The notes: generated by a model not told the origin, from the sequence alone. Counted from the first letter of the stretch, positions 1 through 8,303 are shown. The stretch is DNA of 36,247 nucleotides from Marinifilum sp. D714 (GCF_030851345.1 NZ_JALPNU010000032.1:1-36247), one strand, 5' to 3'. Program-made: numbers and translations.

Positions 1-143
1 TGATCTTAAATCAGTTTTTAACTATATTTGAAGAAAGGGTCAGACTAAACATCTAACCCTCTAAATTTCATTTACACACTTTGTGGGACAGTGTCGTAAA
101 ATGGGAAAATTATACCATAATTGATGGTTAAAATACATCGCAT

Positions 144-172
144 AAAAAAGCAGACCCATTTGAGCCTGCTTT
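144..172 (-). terminator. Rho-independent terminator of the TonB receptor/lipoprotein operon
   Basis: A hairpin with arms AAAGCAG (147-153) and CTGCTTT (166-172) lies 24 bp past the lipoprotein stop codon. On the minus strand it is followed by a run of six T (plus-strand A at 144-149). Bases 1-143 hold no gene or signal that I can support. Confidence 0.7.
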
Positions 173-195
173 CTTTATATTATTGTGAATCCAAA

Positions 196-2187
196 TTACA
201 ATTCAGCTTCGATCCATGACCAAGTTGAGATATCAACTTTAGAAGCATCTTTACCTGAATTCAATTCATACTTCTTAGTTTCTCCATCTAATAAAGTAGC
301 ATCTGCATCAGCTCCGTTAATCTGAACGTTAGCTAAAGCTCCACTATCTTTCATATCCAAATCAACAGCATAACCTTCCAGGTATAATCCTGTAATTGTT
401 GCACCAGAGGTACTTTTGAATTGAAGCGCAGTACCACCAACAGTTGAAATTGCAGTTACATTTTCGAATTGTGGGTTGTTGTTTACTTTATCACCTTCGA
501 ATGCAGTAGAAAATCCTTCAATAGTATGAGAAATGTAAGTGTTAGTTACTTTTCCGCTCCATCCTTCAGTCCAGTCTACTGAGTCATCTTCGTTGTTTTC
601 CAGGTACAGATTGCTTACTGAAACAGTTCCACCAAAGAACTCGATACCATCATCAGAACCGTTGATTACAGCTACATTTTCGATAGTAGTTGCAGAACCT
701 ACAGCGTATAATGAAACACCGTTGTACTGAGATTCTGAGTTAATTTGAGCACCTGTTCCTTTGATAACAAGGTGAGAAATAGAACCTGAATTATCATCAT
801 CAGTAGTACCACCATAAACAAAACCACCAACTTCAGCAACAGAGTTTGCACCAGCAGTTGTAGTAGCTTTACCGCAAATGGTTAATCCACCCCAGTCACC
901 TGGCTGACCTAGGTCAGAAGAAATTACAACTGGATTGTTAGCAGTTCCCTGGATATCAATAGTACCACCCATTAAAACAGCAATGTATACTTCAGTACCA
1001 CCTGCATCAGCGTGAATTTTGGTACCAGCAGGAATAGTTAATGAAGCACCGTCTTGTACAATATATGCACCAGTTAAACGGTATGATTTTGTAGCATCAA
1101 GTGTTACATCAGAATCAACATTACCCGATAGTTCTTCAACAACAGCAACGTCAGCATCAACCCATGTCCAAGCACTTGGATCAACGGTAGCAGGAGCGTT
1201 ATAACTATTAGCAGGATCAGCATTAACACCTTCAATTTGTACATTTGCTAAATCACCACCATCTTTCATATCGATACTTTTTGCGTAACCGCTTAATGAT
1301 AATCCAGTAATAGTAGCTCCAGAAGTACTCTTGAATTGAAGTGCTGTACCACCAACAGTAGAAACAGCAGTTAAGTTGATTAACTTAGGATTGTTGTTTA
1401 CTTTATCACCTTCAACAACAGTTGAGAAACCTGCGATAGTATGCTCTACATATGCATTTGTTACGGTTCCGTTCCATCCTTCAGTCCAATCAATTGCATC
1501 ATCTTCGTTGTTTTGTAAGAATAAGTTCTCAACAGAAACAGTTCCACCAAAGAACTCAACACCATCATCAGAACCATTGATTACTGCAACATTTTTAACT
1601 ACAGTGCTTGATCCTACAGCGTAGAAAGAAACACCATTATATTGTGACTCAGAGTTAATTTGAGCACCTGTACCTTTAATTACAAGGTTTTTGATATTAC
1701 CTGAATTATCATCATCATTAGTACCACCGTAAATAAAACCACCTACTTCGGCAACAGAATTTGGACCAGCAGTAGTAGTAGCTTTACCACAGATGGTTAA
1801 TCCACCCCAATCACCTGGCTGAGCAGCAGAAGATGTCATAACAACAGGAGTTGATTCAGTACCTTGAATATCAATCATACCGCCCATTAAAACTGCAATA
1901 TAAACATCAGTACCACCATTATCAGCGATAATTTCGGTACCAGCAGGAATTGTTAAAGTCATTCCATCAGGTACAATAAAAGAACCTGAAAGATCGTATT
2001 GAACAGATGCATCAAGAGTGTAATTCTCTGTTAACTGTCCATTCATAATACCATTTTGAAGATTTTCGATTACTTCTTCAACCACAGGTACTGGATCTGG
2101 TTCTGGATCATCATCATCAGAACAGCTTGTAAAGAAAGGCATTACTAAAATTGCCAAACCGAAAATTTTAATAGTTAATTTTTTCAT
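196..2187 (-). CDS. Surface lipoprotein with two tandem beta-helix-like domains
   Basis: The 663-residue product begins with a lipoprotein signal peptide; the lipobox ends FFTSC with Cys22 as the lipidation site, followed by an acidic SDDDD stretch of the kind linked to surface export in Bacteroidota. The rest is two copies of one ~305-residue domain, about residues 37-342 and 350-660. Landmarks such as LTIPAGT, QPGDWGGLTICGKATTTAG and GSDDG(V/I)EFFGG recur at a constant offset. The short hydrophobic turns with many Gly, Asn and Asp suggest a right-handed parallel beta-helix. It sits 45 bp downstream of the TonB-dependent receptor in the same operon, so it is probably the surface partner of that receptor. 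It is not a SusD homologue. The ligand is unknown; the shared PhoB-type box upstream of the operon suggests a phosphorus source. Confidence 0.85.
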   Translation of the reverse strand: MKKLTIKIFGLAILVMPFFTSCSDDDDPEPDPVPVVEEVIENLQNGIMNGQLTENYTLDASVQYDLSGSFIVPDGMTLTIPAGTEIIADNGGTDVYIAVLMGGMIDIQGTESTPVVMTSSAAQPGDWGGLTICGKATTTAGPNSVAEVGGFIYGGTNDDDNSGNIKNLVIKGTGAQINSESQYNGVSFYAVGSSTVVKNVAVINGSDDGVEFFGGTVSVENLFLQNNEDDAIDWTEGWNGTVTNAYVEHTIAGFSTVVEGDKVNNNPKLINLTAVSTVGGTALQFKSTSGATITGLSLSGYAKSIDMKDGGDLANVQIEGVNADPANSYNAPATVDPSAWTWVDADVAVVEELSGNVDSDVTLDATKSYRLTGAYIVQDGASLTIPAGTKIHADAGGTEVYIAVLMGGTIDIQGTANNPVVISSDLGQPGDWGGLTICGKATTTAGANSVAEVGGFVYGGTTDDDNSGSISHLVIKGTGAQINSESQYNGVSLYAVGSATTIENVAVINGSDDGIEFFGGTVSVSNLYLENNEDDSVDWTEGWSGKVTNTYISHTIEGFSTAFEGDKVNNNPQFENVTAISTVGGTALQFKSTSGATITGLYLEGYAVDLDMKDSGALANVQINGADADATLLDGETKKYELNSGKDASKVDISTWSWIEAEL

Positions 2188-2232
2188 TTTTGTTTTAATT
2201 TTTGAAATATAAAAAGTTATTTAGTTTACTTA

Positions 2233-5007
2233 CTATAAGTTGATTTTAACACCTAAACTAAGGCTGATGCCTTTTTTATAGGATTTTACAACCTCATTGG
2301 TAGAAGGATCTCCTGAAGTAGGATCTACTTTTTGAGTTTGCTCGATATCAGGATTTAGTAAGTTTTTACCTGATAGTTTCAAAGAGATACGATCTGATAA
2401 TTTTTTGCTAATTACCATATCAAGAGTTACAAATCCTTTCTCAATAATTTCATTGTTATAAAGTGTTGCAGAGTTTGCGAAACTTTCAGGAGCTCCAAGC
2501 GCATATATTTTATCCGATGAATAATTTCCTGATAAAGCTGCTTTGAATTCTTTTTCTTTTCGATTAGAGAAACTCAAAGTTCCATTCACGATAAAATCTG
2601 ATGCTCCTTGCAAGTCGGTTTCAGTTTTATTGTTGTATTGAAATTCTTCAAGTAGATCCTGGTTGAACCACATTTTTGTTGCATTCAGAATTAAATTTAA
2701 TTCCGGCATTTCTGTGGTTTCAGCTTTTATTAAAGCCATTCTGGTTTCAAACTCAAGGCCATATACATCAGCTTTATCTCCGGTATTTGCGAAATAGAAA
2801 TAGCCTGATGAACCTCTGGTTAATGCGAGGTTGATTGGATCATTAATCATTTTGTAGAAAGCAGAAACAGAAACAAGTTGTTTTGCAGTTGGGAACATTT
2901 CCCATTTTAAATCAAAATTGTAGTCATCAGAATTCATCAGGTTTGGATTACCTTTTGTAATTCGACCAGTAGGAGAGACATACTCAAATGGAGAAAGCTC
3001 TTTAAATTCTGGAAGTGTTATGGTTTTACTAAAAGCAAAACGAAGTGCACTCTTATCTGTTAATTGATATTTTAAATTAAGAGCAGGTAATATATTGTTG
3101 TAGTCATTTGAAATGCTCCCAATTCTTGTAGTTTGTGTTTCTAAATTAACGTAATTGGCAACGTCCCAATCTGCTTCAATCTTGTCCAGTTCATAACGAA
3201 ATCCAATATTACCTGATAACTTATTAATTTGAAATGTTGCATTTAAATATCCAGCGTAAACATCCAATGTAGCATTGAATAGGTCGGGCTTTCCAACTCT
3301 AAGTCTTAAATCAGTATTCAAGTTTCCATAAAGAGAAGTGTTTAGAAGAACATCATCTAATTCATTCACGTTTGGTACTTGAAATTGGGCTCCTTTTGCT
3401 CTAACACCAACGAACAAAGAGGTAAAATCTCTCTCTTTCATTCTAAAATCTCCACCAAAAGTAAATTTCAGTTTTCTATCATCGGTATCAATAAGTTTTA
3501 ATTCATCTTTTAAATAGCCGTTAATTTCAGTGTCTTTTATATACTGCTCTGATTTTCTTTGCTGATAATCACCAACGTGAGCAAACTGCACAGTATTGGC
3601 ATCAAGAATATTTACTTCGTTGCGAATACGATTAGGTTCTTCTGCTTTTATTGTGTTATAACCAACAGCCCAGTTTATTTTGTTATTTTCTCCAATTTTA
3701 TGAGATCCCAACAATTGGTTGATGAATAGAATTGTTTCTTTAAGATTTTGATCTCTTACAAAAGCACCTTCTTGTTGTGGATCCTGATCACGAACGAAAC
3801 CTTCGCCGTTTCCACCTTGTTCATAAAGTTCATCCTTTGTTTTATGAACATACAGAGTATTGAAATTAATACTGTGACTAGGATTTAGATCTAAAGTAAG
3901 GTTTAATAAACCAGTAGTATTTATTTTGGTTTCGTATTTCTCAGTGAAATTAAAAGAGTTATTTATATTATTCATACGAAAATTCTGGTATTCACCCTCC
4001 TGATGAGAAGATTCATTTTCGTGAGAAATAGTAGCAAATACAGAAAAGTCTTTTTCGAAAAGCTTGAATTTTTTACCAGCTAAAATTGAAAAGTCATACC
4101 CAATTGGAAATTCTCTTTTATCAGTGCTCCAACTCTGACTTGTTATTGCTTCTTCAGTATCATAAGGCTTATTGTAAAAGCCTAATGTCATGTCCTGATA
4201 ATTTTGAGTAGTTCTGAAATTATCAAAAATTCCGCTTTTTAAAACATTAGTATTGGCTTTTGTTGATAATCCAATACTAATTTTATCGCTAAAAGTTTTC
4301 GATACAATATCTACATTTCCAGAAGACTGATCAGCATAGTTTTCCGCTGAATAGGTTTTATTTATACTAACATTTTTAATTATGTCTGTGCCAAATAGAT
4401 TAAGGTCGATGTTTTTCTTTTCAACATCATCCGATGGAATTGGCAATCCATTCATGGTTGTTGAAAGGTATCTGTCACCCAACCCTCTTACATATACATC
4501 TCCGGATCCTTCGTTTTTGGTTACTCCTGAAATTTTCGAGGCAGCTGCAGCTGCATCCGATACGCCTTGAGTGGCCAATTCTTGTGCACCAATTGATTGT
4601 TTAATACCTACAGATTTTTTCTGATCGATAAGAAGCACAACTTCTGATTCTCTGTTTGCTTTGGCAACTACTTTAACATCTTCAAGAGCAACTGTTGATT
4701 CTCCCATTTCAAAATCAACAACCGCTGAATTGCCTTCAGCAACATTTACATTTTCTTTTGAAGAGGTTTCGTAAGAAATAAAGGAACATTTTATGGTTAC
4801 AGTTCCTATAGGAACATTAGTAATGGTATAATTACCATCAAAATCGGTTACAGTTCCTAATGTAGTTCCATCTACATAAACCGAAGCTCCAATTAATGCT
4901 TCACCGGTTTTTCCATCCTTCACATTTCCTGTAATGCTTCCCTTCTGCGCATATAAACCAAATGAAGAAAGAGTTAGTAATAAAACTAATAATACTTGTT
5001 TTGTCAT
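2233..5007 (-). CDS. TonB-dependent outer-membrane receptor with N-terminal carboxypeptidase-regulatory-like domain
   Basis: The 924-residue protein has a cleavable signal peptide (about 1-20, ending YAQ), then a carboxypeptidase-regulatory-like beta-sandwich (about 24-110; GSITGNVKDGKTGEALIGA, TDFDGNYTI). A plug domain follows (about 120-240; SKISGVTKNEGSGDVYVRGLG) and then a long beta-barrel ending in a hydrophobic strand (SLSLGVKINL). Length and order fit a complete TonB-dependent transporter. It is the first gene of a two-gene operon with the beta-helix lipoprotein, so it is not a SusC/SusD pair. It is divergent from the phoR-like gene. A Pho-box-like pair of half-sites at 5122-5143 lies about 115 bp upstream of the start codon, so induction under phosphate limitation is likely. 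The substrate cannot be read from sequence; phosphate esters, nucleic acid or polyphosphate are guesses. Confidence 0.93.
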   Translation of the reverse strand: MTKQVLLVLLLTLSSFGLYAQKGSITGNVKDGKTGEALIGASVYVDGTTLGTVTDFDGNYTITNVPIGTVTIKCSFISYETSSKENVNVAEGNSAVVDFEMGESTVALEDVKVVAKANRESEVVLLIDQKKSVGIKQSIGAQELATQGVSDAAAAASKISGVTKNEGSGDVYVRGLGDRYLSTTMNGLPIPSDDVEKKNIDLNLFGTDIIKNVSINKTYSAENYADQSSGNVDIVSKTFSDKISIGLSTKANTNVLKSGIFDNFRTTQNYQDMTLGFYNKPYDTEEAITSQSWSTDKREFPIGYDFSILAGKKFKLFEKDFSVFATISHENESSHQEGEYQNFRMNNINNSFNFTEKYETKINTTGLLNLTLDLNPSHSINFNTLYVHKTKDELYEQGGNGEGFVRDQDPQQEGAFVRDQNLKETILFINQLLGSHKIGENNKINWAVGYNTIKAEEPNRIRNEVNILDANTVQFAHVGDYQQRKSEQYIKDTEINGYLKDELKLIDTDDRKLKFTFGGDFRMKERDFTSLFVGVRAKGAQFQVPNVNELDDVLLNTSLYGNLNTDLRLRVGKPDLFNATLDVYAGYLNATFQINKLSGNIGFRYELDKIEADWDVANYVNLETQTTRIGSISNDYNNILPALNLKYQLTDKSALRFAFSKTITLPEFKELSPFEYVSPTGRITKGNPNLMNSDDYNFDLKWEMFPTAKQLVSVSAFYKMINDPINLALTRGSSGYFYFANTGDKADVYGLEFETRMALIKAETTEMPELNLILNATKMWFNQDLLEEFQYNNKTETDLQGASDFIVNGTLSFSNRKEKEFKAALSGNYSSDKIYALGAPESFANSATLYNNEIIEKGFVTLDMVISKKLSDRISLKLSGKNLLNPDIEQTQKVDPTSGDPSTNEVVKSYKKGISLSLGVKINL

Positions 5008-5101
5008 TTTTTTCCTTAATAAGTCAATACGATTTTTACTTTCAAATCACATTGCGATGTTAGGAATGATATATGATCAGAATAATAAGGTGGCTTTAAA
5101 T

Positions 5102-5189
5102 AAAAATTATAAAAATCGACTGCGATGTTAATTTCAAGTTAATGTCCTTGGGGTATGTTAAAGATATGTAAAAGCTGGGTTAAAACTCA
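5102..5189 (-). promoter_or_regulatory. PhoB-type operator and promoter region of the TonB receptor operon
   Basis: On the minus strand, ATTAAC-TTGAA-ATTAAC occupies 5143-5127: two identical half-sites exactly 11 bp apart. Seventeen bases further on is TAATTTTT (5109-5102), one mismatch from the Bacteroidota -7 element TAnnTTTG. Upstream on the minus strand are TTTAAC (5184-5179), TTTTAC (5173-5168) and TTTAAC (5162-5157), again with an 11-bp period, so an extended binding array is likely. The same spacing and core recur before phoR and the Pit gene. Confidence 0.6.
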
Positions 5190-5261
5190 CGAGCTAAGTA
5201 TAATTCCATTTTATTGTAACAGTCAGTACAATAGTTAGTAACAGACAATAATTACAATAAC

Positions 5262-5390
5262 ATGAAGGAAAAATTACACAATTATTACAACCTGCAATTC
5301 TTAAAAAAAACAGAAAAGAAGTTGATTTTTTACATGCAATTTTTAGCAAGTAAAATCTTTAAAAAAGTATTCTGTTTTTTACTTAAATAA
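5262..5390 (+). CDS. Possible small protein of 42 residues between the receptor and phoR
   Basis: An ATG-started frame of 42 codons (begins MKEKLHNYYN, ends KKVFCFLLK) fills part of the 545-bp divergent region. It is rich in Lys, Phe and Leu and could form an amphipathic helix. No clear ribosome binding site or promoter precedes it, and in such AT-rich DNA a frame this short can arise by chance. It also contains an 11-bp inverted repeat (5305-5315 with 5370-5380). Confidence 0.15.
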   Translation: MKEKLHNYYNLQFLKKTEKKLIFYMQFLASKIFKKVFCFLLK

Positions 5391-5427
5391 TATTCCTAAA
5401 TATTTAAAGCAATATTATTGAGGAAAT

Positions 5428-5514
5428 GTTAAGATTTAATTAAGATTCAAGCTTCTGAAATACAATAAGATTAACGAAAAGTTAACTTCTATTTCAGAAA
5501 ATATCCTACTTTTA
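5428..5514 (+). promoter_or_regulatory. Two PhoB-type boxes and promoter of the phoR-phoB operon
   Basis: ATTAAC-GAAAA-GTTAAC lies at 5470-5486: half-sites with an 11-bp period. Twenty bases after it is TACTTTTA (5507-5514), one mismatch from TAnnTTTG. The box therefore occupies the position of the -33 element, as Pho boxes replace the -35 element in Escherichia coli. A second, weaker pair, GTTAAG-ATTTA-ATTAAG (5428-5444), also with an 11-bp period, lies 42 bp upstream, close to four helical turns. This suggests autoregulation. Confidence 0.6.
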
Positions 5515-5552
5515 TTTAAATATTTGCAACGCATTATAAAGTGTGAAGTGCA

Positions 5553-6650
5553 ATGTTATTGACAGAACAAAAAAACTGGAAACATTTATTTTCAGGTAAG
5601 ATAAATAGAGAAATGAAAATTATTTCATCAACAAAAGTTAGTGTTTTTGTTAGTTTACTGGCTGGAGGTATAGTAATGGTATTCTGTGCCATATGTTTGT
5701 TATTTCCAATTCAGCCAAGCTATATCATATTATTCGGACTACTTTCTACATGGATTATTTATAACTTGAGTAAAGTTTTAGTAAACCGGTTTTTATACTC
5801 CAAAGTTAGGATGCTTTATAAAACCATTCATGATACTCAGGTAATTGATAAAGAACTTGGTGATAAAGTTAAAAGTACCGATATTTTAGCTGAGGCAGAA
5901 AAAGAGGTTAGAGAATGGAGTGAGCAAAGAGGTTCTTTGGTAGCACAGCTAAAAAAACAAGAAAAATTTAGGAAGGAATTTATTGGGAATGTATCACATG
6001 AACTTAAAACTCCTATTTTTAATATACAAGGATACATATTAACACTCCTTGATGGTGGTTTGGAAGATAAATCTATAAACCGAAACTATCTCGAAAGAAC
6101 CGAAAAGAGCATAAATAGAATGATTACCATCGTTAAGGATTTGGAGGTCATTTCTAAATTGGAATCGGGAGAGCTAAAGTTAATGTATGAAAGATTCAAT
6201 ATTACCGATTTAATAAATGAGGTTTTAGAAATGCAAGAAATGAGAGCCCATAAGAATGGAATAAAGCTCAACTTTATTCAACGTGTTGATGCTCCCAAAT
6301 TTGTATATGCCGATAAAAAGGAAATCTTTCAAGTTTTAAATAATTTAATAGTAAATTCGATAAAATACGGTAAAGATAAAGGGACCACCACTATTGAAGT
6401 GATGAGTATGGACAATAAAGCACTCATTGAAGTAAGAGATAATGGTATCGGAATTGAATCGGATAACTTACCGCGTATTTTCGAGCGATTTTTTAGAGTG
6501 GATAAAAGTAGAGCACGAAATATGGGCGGTTCGGGCTTAGGCCTTGCAATTGTTAAGCATATTATTGATGCTCACAATCAAAGTATAAATGTAAGCAGTA
6601 CTTATGGCGAAGGTACGAGTTTTACTTTTTCACTTGATAAATCAAAATAA
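5553..6650 (+). CDS. phoR: Sensor histidine kinase, PhoR-like
   Basis: The 365-residue inner-membrane kinase has two adjacent membrane helices (about 29-51 and 57-74) joined by a loop of only about six residues. There is thus no periplasmic sensor domain and no PAS domain. The HisKA dimerisation helix carries the phosphoacceptor His149 in NVSHELKTP. The ATPase domain shows the N box (NNLIVNSIKYG, 263-273), G1 (DNGIGI, 296-301), F box (FERFFRVD, 310-317) and G2 (GGSGLGLAIV, 325-334). The response regulator starts 24 bp downstream. A second ATG at codon 21 (5613) would also give a complete protein, and neither start has a clear ribosome binding site. The lack of a sensor domain fits PhoR kinases that read phosphate status through a transporter/PhoU complex. 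The name rests on this and on the Pho-box-like sites. Confidence 0.8.
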   Translation: MLLTEQKNWKHLFSGKINREMKIISSTKVSVFVSLLAGGIVMVFCAICLLFPIQPSYIILFGLLSTWIIYNLSKVLVNRFLYSKVRMLYKTIHDTQVIDKELGDKVKSTDILAEAEKEVREWSEQRGSLVAQLKKQEKFRKEFIGNVSHELKTPIFNIQGYILTLLDGGLEDKSINRNYLERTEKSINRMITIVKDLEVISKLESGELKLMYERFNITDLINEVLEMQEMRAHKNGIKLNFIQRVDAPKFVYADKKEIFQVLNNLIVNSIKYGKDKGTTTIEVMSMDNKALIEVRDNGIGIESDNLPRIFERFFRVDKSRARNMGGSGLGLAIVKHIIDAHNQSINVSSTYGEGTSFTFSLDKSK

Positions 6651-6674
6651 TAAGAACTAAACAACCAATACCAA

Positions 6675-7382
6675 ATGGAAAGTAGTAATTACAAAATTTT
6701 ATTGGTAGACGATGAGTCGGATATACTGGAATTCTTAAGTTACAATCTTAAAAAGGAAGGTTTCCAGGTGTCAACTGCCAGTGATGGTAAAGAGGCAATT
6801 GAAAAAGCTAAAAAATTTCATCCACATTTAATTATTTTAGATGTAATGATGCCGGAAATGGATGGAATCGAAACATGCGAAAAAATCAGAGCCTTGCCTG
6901 AATTTTCAGATGTACTGATTTCTTTCCTAACAGCAAGAGGAGAAGATTATTCTCAAATTGCAGGATTCGAAGCTGGAGCTGATGACTATATTAGTAAGCC
7001 AATAAAGCCAAAAGTATTTATTAGTCGCGTTAAAGCATTATTAAAAAGATCGGGGAGAGTTTCCGAAGAAGGAGGCAATGCGAATAATGGATTAATTACC
7101 ATAGGTAATATTTCAATTGACCGTGAGAGGTATTTAATTATCCAGGATGGAAAAGAATTCTCATTGCCACGAAAAGAATTTGAATTGTTGATTTTGTTGG
7201 TATCGCGTCCACAAAAAGTTTTCACTCGCGATGAGATTTATTCTTCAATTTGGGGAGAAAAAATTATTGTTGGAGATAGAACAATTGATGTTCATATCAG
7301 AAAACTTCGTGAGAAAATTGGTGATGATTACATCCAAACGGTAAAAGGTGTCGGTTATAAATTTGTTGATGCAGCAAATTAA
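6675..7382 (+). CDS. phoB: Response regulator, OmpR/PhoB family
   Basis: The 235-residue protein has a receiver domain (about 6-120) with acidic residues Asp12-Asp13, phosphoacceptor Asp56 in LIILDVMMPEMDG, Thr86 and Lys108. A winged-helix DNA-binding domain of OmpR type follows (about 135-235; LPRKEFELLILL, then DRTIDVHIRKLREKIG and VKGVGYKF). It is co-transcribed with the kinase. Winged-helix regulators of this class bind direct repeats with an 11-bp period, which is what is seen upstream of three transcription units here. The family assignment is certain. The phosphate role is inferred from those sites and from their position before a phosphate transporter. Confidence 0.85.
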   Translation: MESSNYKILLVDDESDILEFLSYNLKKEGFQVSTASDGKEAIEKAKKFHPHLIILDVMMPEMDGIETCEKIRALPEFSDVLISFLTARGEDYSQIAGFEAGADDYISKPIKPKVFISRVKALLKRSGRVSEEGGNANNGLITIGNISIDRERYLIIQDGKEFSLPRKEFELLILLVSRPQKVFTRDEIYSSIWGEKIIVGDRTIDVHIRKLREKIGDDYIQTVKGVGYKFVDAAN

Positions 7383-7483
7383 TCCATTCAAGATATTAGT
7401 AGATTAAGGATTAATGCCGATATACATTTAAAAGTCATTTAGAAACAAAGTGCATTAAATGGTTATTTTAAATGATAATTGTA

Positions 7484-8194
7484 TTAAGCATATGCCAAGG
7501 TAGCAATACTTACTTTGCTACCTTTTGCTTCTAAAATTGCATGTGCGCAGGCCTCCAATGTAGAACCAGTTGTTACTACATCATCAATCAATAAAATATG
7601 TTTGTTCTCAAACAGGTTGGTTTCATGTAGCTTGAATATATTATCAACATTTTCCCAACGCTCCAATTTGGATTTTTTGGTTTGCGATTGGGTATGAACT
7701 GAGCGATAAAGGTTTGTACCATTTACTTCTAGTTTCATAATTTCACGCATTCCATTGGCAATTACTTCTGCCTGATTGTATCCACGAATTTTCTTTTTTT
7801 TGGGATGCAATGGAACTGGAACAATAAGATCAATATCATCAAAGAACTTTGAATGTCTTAACTGGTGGGCAAGTTGCTTTCCAAGTTCAATACCGATATC
7901 AGTTCGGTGATGATACTTCAGTTTGTGAATTAATTTTTGAAATTTACTTCCTTTTGCAAAAGTAAAATAGGAAGATGCATATTCTATTTTTACTCTCCCC
8001 CAAAATAGAATCGAAACAGGATTGTTTTTTTGTAAATGAAAATCAGTTTTTGGAATTTGATACATACAGCGACTACAAATGGCAACTTCGTTTTTAAATA
8101 AAACATTGCCACACGACTGACAAATGTTGGGATAAAACAGATTGATAAAATCATCCCATAATCCAGATATCCTGCTGTTTAACTGAGAAATCAT
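7484..8194 (-). CDS. comF: ComF family phosphoribosyltransferase-like protein
   Basis: The 236-residue protein has an N-terminal four-cysteine zinc module (CQSC at 25-28, CSRC at 40-43). A type I phosphoribosyltransferase fold follows, with the PRPP-binding loop LLIDDVVTTGSTL near residue 200. ComF proteins are linked to DNA uptake and single-strand DNA handling in competent bacteria; in Bacteroidota they are near universal and their role is less clear. It is convergent with phoB and divergent from the 8421 gene. A good -7 element, TAGCTTTG, lies on the minus strand at 8268-8261, giving a leader of about 60 bases. Length and motifs are complete. Confidence 0.9.
   Translation of the reverse strand: MISQLNSRISGLWDDFINLFYPNICQSCGNVLFKNEVAICSRCMYQIPKTDFHLQKNNPVSILFWGRVKIEYASSYFTFAKGSKFQKLIHKLKYHHRTDIGIELGKQLAHQLRHSKFFDDIDLIVPVPLHPKKKKIRGYNQAEVIANGMREIMKLEVNGTNLYRSVHTQSQTKKSKLERWENVDNIFKLHETNLFENKHILLIDDVVTTGSTLEACAHAILEAKGSKVSIATLAYA
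7499..7526 (+). terminator. Probable phoB terminator embedded in the 3' end of comF
   Basis: A perfect 8-bp inverted repeat, GGTAGCAA (7499-7506) with TTGCTACC (7515-7522), is followed by TTTT on the plus strand. It lies 116 bp after the phoB stop but inside the last codons of the convergent comF gene, so the phoB transcript would overlap comF in antisense. Confidence 0.4.
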
Positions 8195-8260
8195 CCTTTT
8201 GTAATATTATCTCAATAAAAAGTTAACCAACACTTAAGGTTTTGATAAGCTTCTTCTAAT

Positions 8261-8289
8261 CAAAGCTAAAATAAGTCACCTTATTTTTG
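8261..8289. promoter_or_regulatory. Divergent overlapping promoters, comF and the 8421 gene
   Basis: TATTTTTG (8282-8289, plus) and TAGCTTTG (8268-8261, minus) both match TAnnTTTG and stand back to back, only 13 bp apart. The upstream part of each promoter would therefore overlap the other, so the two polymerases should exclude each other. Neither has a convincing TTTG at the right distance. Confidence 0.4.
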
Positions 8290-8303
8290 TAGTGTTAATC
8301 AAT

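Noticed and set aside
8222-8238. GTTAAC-CAACA-CTTAAG with 11-bp spacing upstream of comF
   Set aside because: The second half-site matches poorly. TTAA pairs 11 bp apart are expected a few times by chance in AT-rich DNA of this length.
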